Shown here one piece after another: positions 62,357 through 64,000 of a stretch of 64,000 bases of DNA. Below the pieces are notes generated by a model. It saw only the letters and a list, made by a program, of their open reading frames with translations, ran no database searches and was not told where the DNA came from. Origin of the DNA: an uncultured Clostridium sp. (lineage in GTDB: Bacteria; Bacillota; Clostridia; Clostridiales; Clostridiaceae); assembly GCF_947039605.1 (NCBI RefSeq), contig NZ_CAMQZG010000016.1, positions 1-64,000 on the forward strand. The letters run 5' to 3'. Position 1 is the stretch's first letter, and each line of letters begins with the position of its first letter. Made by a program: the position numbers and the translations under genes.

Positions 62357-62565
62357 CTAGACTATATTCCTTGCTAGTAGTTCTACTTCATTTGGAGTTT
62401 TATAATCTAGTGTTGAATATGGTCTTTTACTGTTATATCAGATTTCTATAAACTTCTTCTTTTTTTATAATTGCGTGGAATGATTCAATACAGGCGTTAT
62501 CATACGGAGATTCCTTTTTACTAAAAGATTGTATCATATCAGAGTCTTTACACAGATTTACCGTT
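62357..62565 (-). pseudogene. IS3-family transposase remnant (orfB C-terminal part)
   Basis: On the minus strand the end of an IS3-type integrase can be read: CKDSDMIQSFSKKES, then PYDNACIESFHAIIK containing the catalytic Glu, and in another frame SKRPYSTLDYKTPNEVE, a form of the RPHSxLxYxTPxEF motif. A block of about 25 codons between them is deleted and the frame shifts. No first half, orfA or inverted ends are seen. Confidence 0.7.
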
Positions 62566-62906
62566 TTTTTTCATGATATTATATCATGTCCGAATATTTT
62601 ATGTTCAATTTATTGTAACCTATTCATATTCTAACATTCCTTAATTTAATGATATTGGTATTAGATATGGTTCTTGTTTTTTTGTGAATTATTTAAATTA
62701 TTCAAATTTATATTTATTTTATGAATAGCATATAAGTTTTAATTTGAAAAAGTTATGAAAATTGAGGGTATTTAAGAGCATCTAATTTATACGAATAGAT
62801 AAAAAAATTATTTATTTGATTAATTTTATAAAAAAATCAAAAAATTATAATAGAAGTGGAGAAAATTAGTTAAAAAATTGAACAAATAGTTAATATTATA
62901 TAATTA
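62566..62906 (+). other. AT-rich gap before the capsule locus
   Basis: No gene can be supported; it is AT-rich and holds a few inverted A/T runs. Confidence 0.4.
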
Positions 62907-62935
62907 TTGTTAAGTGATTATAAGTATGGTATTCT
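62907..62935 (+). promoter_or_regulatory. Promoter of the capsule-type locus
   Basis: TTGTTA (62907-62912), 17-base spacer, TATTCT (62930-62935) with TG two bases before the -10. Confidence 0.45.
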
Positions 62936-62975
62936 GATAGATGGAAATTAAAAAAAGAATTATATTGGAGGTAGA

Positions 62976-63668
62976 ATGAATAAAGAATCGATAAAAATTG
63001 AAGATATAATATATGCATTGAAAAAAAGATGGATAATGATAATTAGTGTGATGGTGGCTGGTATTTTAATTGCAGCTATATTAAGCTTTTTTATAATAAA
63101 GCCTAAATATGAAACTGAAGTTAAAGTATTTATCGGAAAAAAAATTACAGTGGGAGAGTCCAATCTATATGATAATAATGAAGTAAATATGTATCAAAAT
63201 CTTATGAAAACTTATGCACAAGTAATAGGTACAAAGGATTTAGTTTCACAAGCTTTAAGGGTTATAAATCAACCTAATACAGTAGAAGATGTTAATAAAA
63301 CACTTGAAAATCTTAAGGTTATACCTAGCATAAATACACAAATATTAGATATAACATATGAAAGTGAGAATAAAGCAGAGGTTGTACCAATAATAACTGC
63401 AATTACTAATGTGTTTATAAATCAATCAAGTGAAATTATACCAAATGGGAATGTACAAATTATAGAAAATGCGCAGGTTCCTCAAAATTCAGTTAGTCCT
63501 AATAAAAAATTAAATATAGTGATTGGAGGAATAGTGGGTCTTTTAATAGGTATAGCAATTGCATTACTATTAGAATATTTAGATAATACAATTAAAAACA
63601 AAGATGAATTAGAAGCTTTATTGGGATATCCTGTTATAGGAAGTATTCAATATATTGATGAATTATAG
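62976..63668 (+). CDS. Wzz/CapA-type polysaccharide chain-length regulator
   Basis: 230 residues. Two membrane segments (about 19-40 and 172-192) frame an outer loop, with the Wzz pattern KIEDIIYALKKRWIMIISVMVAGI at the start and VSPNKKLNIVIGGIVGLLIGI near the end. In Firmicutes such proteins (CapA, YveK) set polymer length and activate the BY-kinase encoded next. The TTGGAGG ribosome binding site is strong. It opens a capsule or exopolysaccharide locus running past the window. Confidence 0.9.
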   Translation: MNKESIKIEDIIYALKKRWIMIISVMVAGILIAAILSFFIIKPKYETEVKVFIGKKITVGESNLYDNNEVNMYQNLMKTYAQVIGTKDLVSQALRVINQPNTVEDVNKTLENLKVIPSINTQILDITYESENKAEVVPIITAITNVFINQSSEIIPNGNVQIIENAQVPQNSVSPNKKLNIVIGGIVGLLIGIAIALLLEYLDNTIKNKDELEALLGYPVIGSIQYIDEL

Positions 63669-63680
63669 GAGGAATATAAT

Positions 63681-64000
63681 ATGTTTATAGTAGAAAAAGA
63701 ACCAAAGTCATTAATAACGGAGGAGTATAAAACATTAAGAACAAATATACAGTATTCTTCTTATGAGAAAAAATTAGAAGTTATACTTGTTACAAGCAGT
63801 AACCCAAAAGAAGGAAAATCAACAACAGCGGGAAATTTATTAATCTCATTAGCACAAGATAATAAAAAAGTAATAATAATAGATTGTGATTTGAGAAGGC
63901 CAACTATACATAAAAAATTCAAATTAAGTAATAATAGTGGATTGAGTGAGGTAATTGTTGGTAGAAGTAAATTTCACGAATGTGTACAAGAATACAGTGA
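63681..64000 (+). CDS. Bacterial tyrosine kinase of the CapB/YwqD type, 3' end outside window
   Basis: 106 codons before the window ends. It begins ATG after AGGAGGAAT and shows EEYKTLRTNIQYSS, the Walker A-like SSNPKEGKSTTAGN and the Walker A' IIIDCDLRRPTIHKKF. This is the nucleotide-binding part of a BY-kinase that phosphorylates itself on tyrosine and drives polymer assembly with the Wzz-like protein encoded 12 bases upstream. The tyrosine-rich tail lies outside. Confidence 0.9.
   Translation, partial: MFIVEKEPKSLITEEYKTLRTNIQYSSYEKKLEVILVTSSNPKEGKSTTAGNLLISLAQDNKKVIIIDCDLRRPTIHKKFKLSNNSGLSEVIVGRSKFHECVQEYS

Overview
This window comes from a low-GC, Gram-positive, anaerobic, endospore-forming bacterium of the Clostridium type. 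The evidence is strongly AT-biased codon use, strong AGGAGG-type ribosome binding sites, an A-type flavoprotein, an abrB gene with a Spo0A-box match beneath its promoter, and gene orders typical of Clostridia: trmN6-rsmI next to abrB, acpS...alr-mazEF, and ftsEX-ctp-PDZ-uvrB. The assignment is by inference; no rRNA gene is present to fix the species.

Layout. 1-1600: a tRNA-Phe(GAA) array (one partial, two complete copies, each with a near-identical terminator) interrupted by one membrane-anchored protein gene. 1.8-2.5 kb: a cytosolic parvulin. 2.8-10.1 kb: a polysaccharide export operon with one Wzm-type permease, two Wzt-type ATPases and three paralogous glycosyltransferases. 10.1-14.0 kb, opposite strand: four unrecognised proteins without signal peptides. 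The first has a match to a sigma-K promoter, and I regard this block as the least explained part of the window. 14.1-24.7 kb: housekeeping and envelope genes (HAD phosphatase, signal-less amidase/glucosaminidase, tRNA-Pro, NlpC/P60 hydrolase with a structured leader, trmN6, rsmI, abrB, DUF1836, YvrJ, aldose epimerase, BrkB, short SSB). 24.8-30.8 kb: A-type flavoprotein, acpS, a decayed nnrD pseudogene, a GerS/LolA-like membrane protein, alr and a mazEF-type toxin-antitoxin pair. 31.2-34.0 kb: split transketolase and a YitT protein. 34.1-40.2 kb: ftsE-ftsX-ctp-PDZ protein-uvrB.

40.3-51.3 kb is a mixed block lying between uvrB and uvrA, which are often neighbours. It holds a tyrosine phosphatase, a VanY-type carboxypeptidase, diaminopimelate dehydrogenase, oleate hydratase, a PEBP-like lipoprotein, a Tn554-type three-recombinase module and a methyltransferase. 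51.5-62.2 kb resumes with uvrA, FHA-SEDS-PBP, uvrC, murB and hisC. After a degraded IS3 transposase remnant, a capsule-type locus begins (Wzz-like protein, then a tyrosine kinase cut by the window end).

How the genes work together. Much of the window concerns the cell envelope: peptidoglycan precursor supply (alr, ddh, murB), synthesis (SEDS and PBP), remodelling (FtsEX, NlpC/P60, VanY, amidase) and surface glycan export and polymer control. uvrA, uvrB and uvrC, the whole nucleotide excision repair set, are present within 22 kb. Several genes start with TTG placed 6-9 bases after a good ribosome binding site, and I moved starts accordingly. All functions are read from sequence patterns without database searches.
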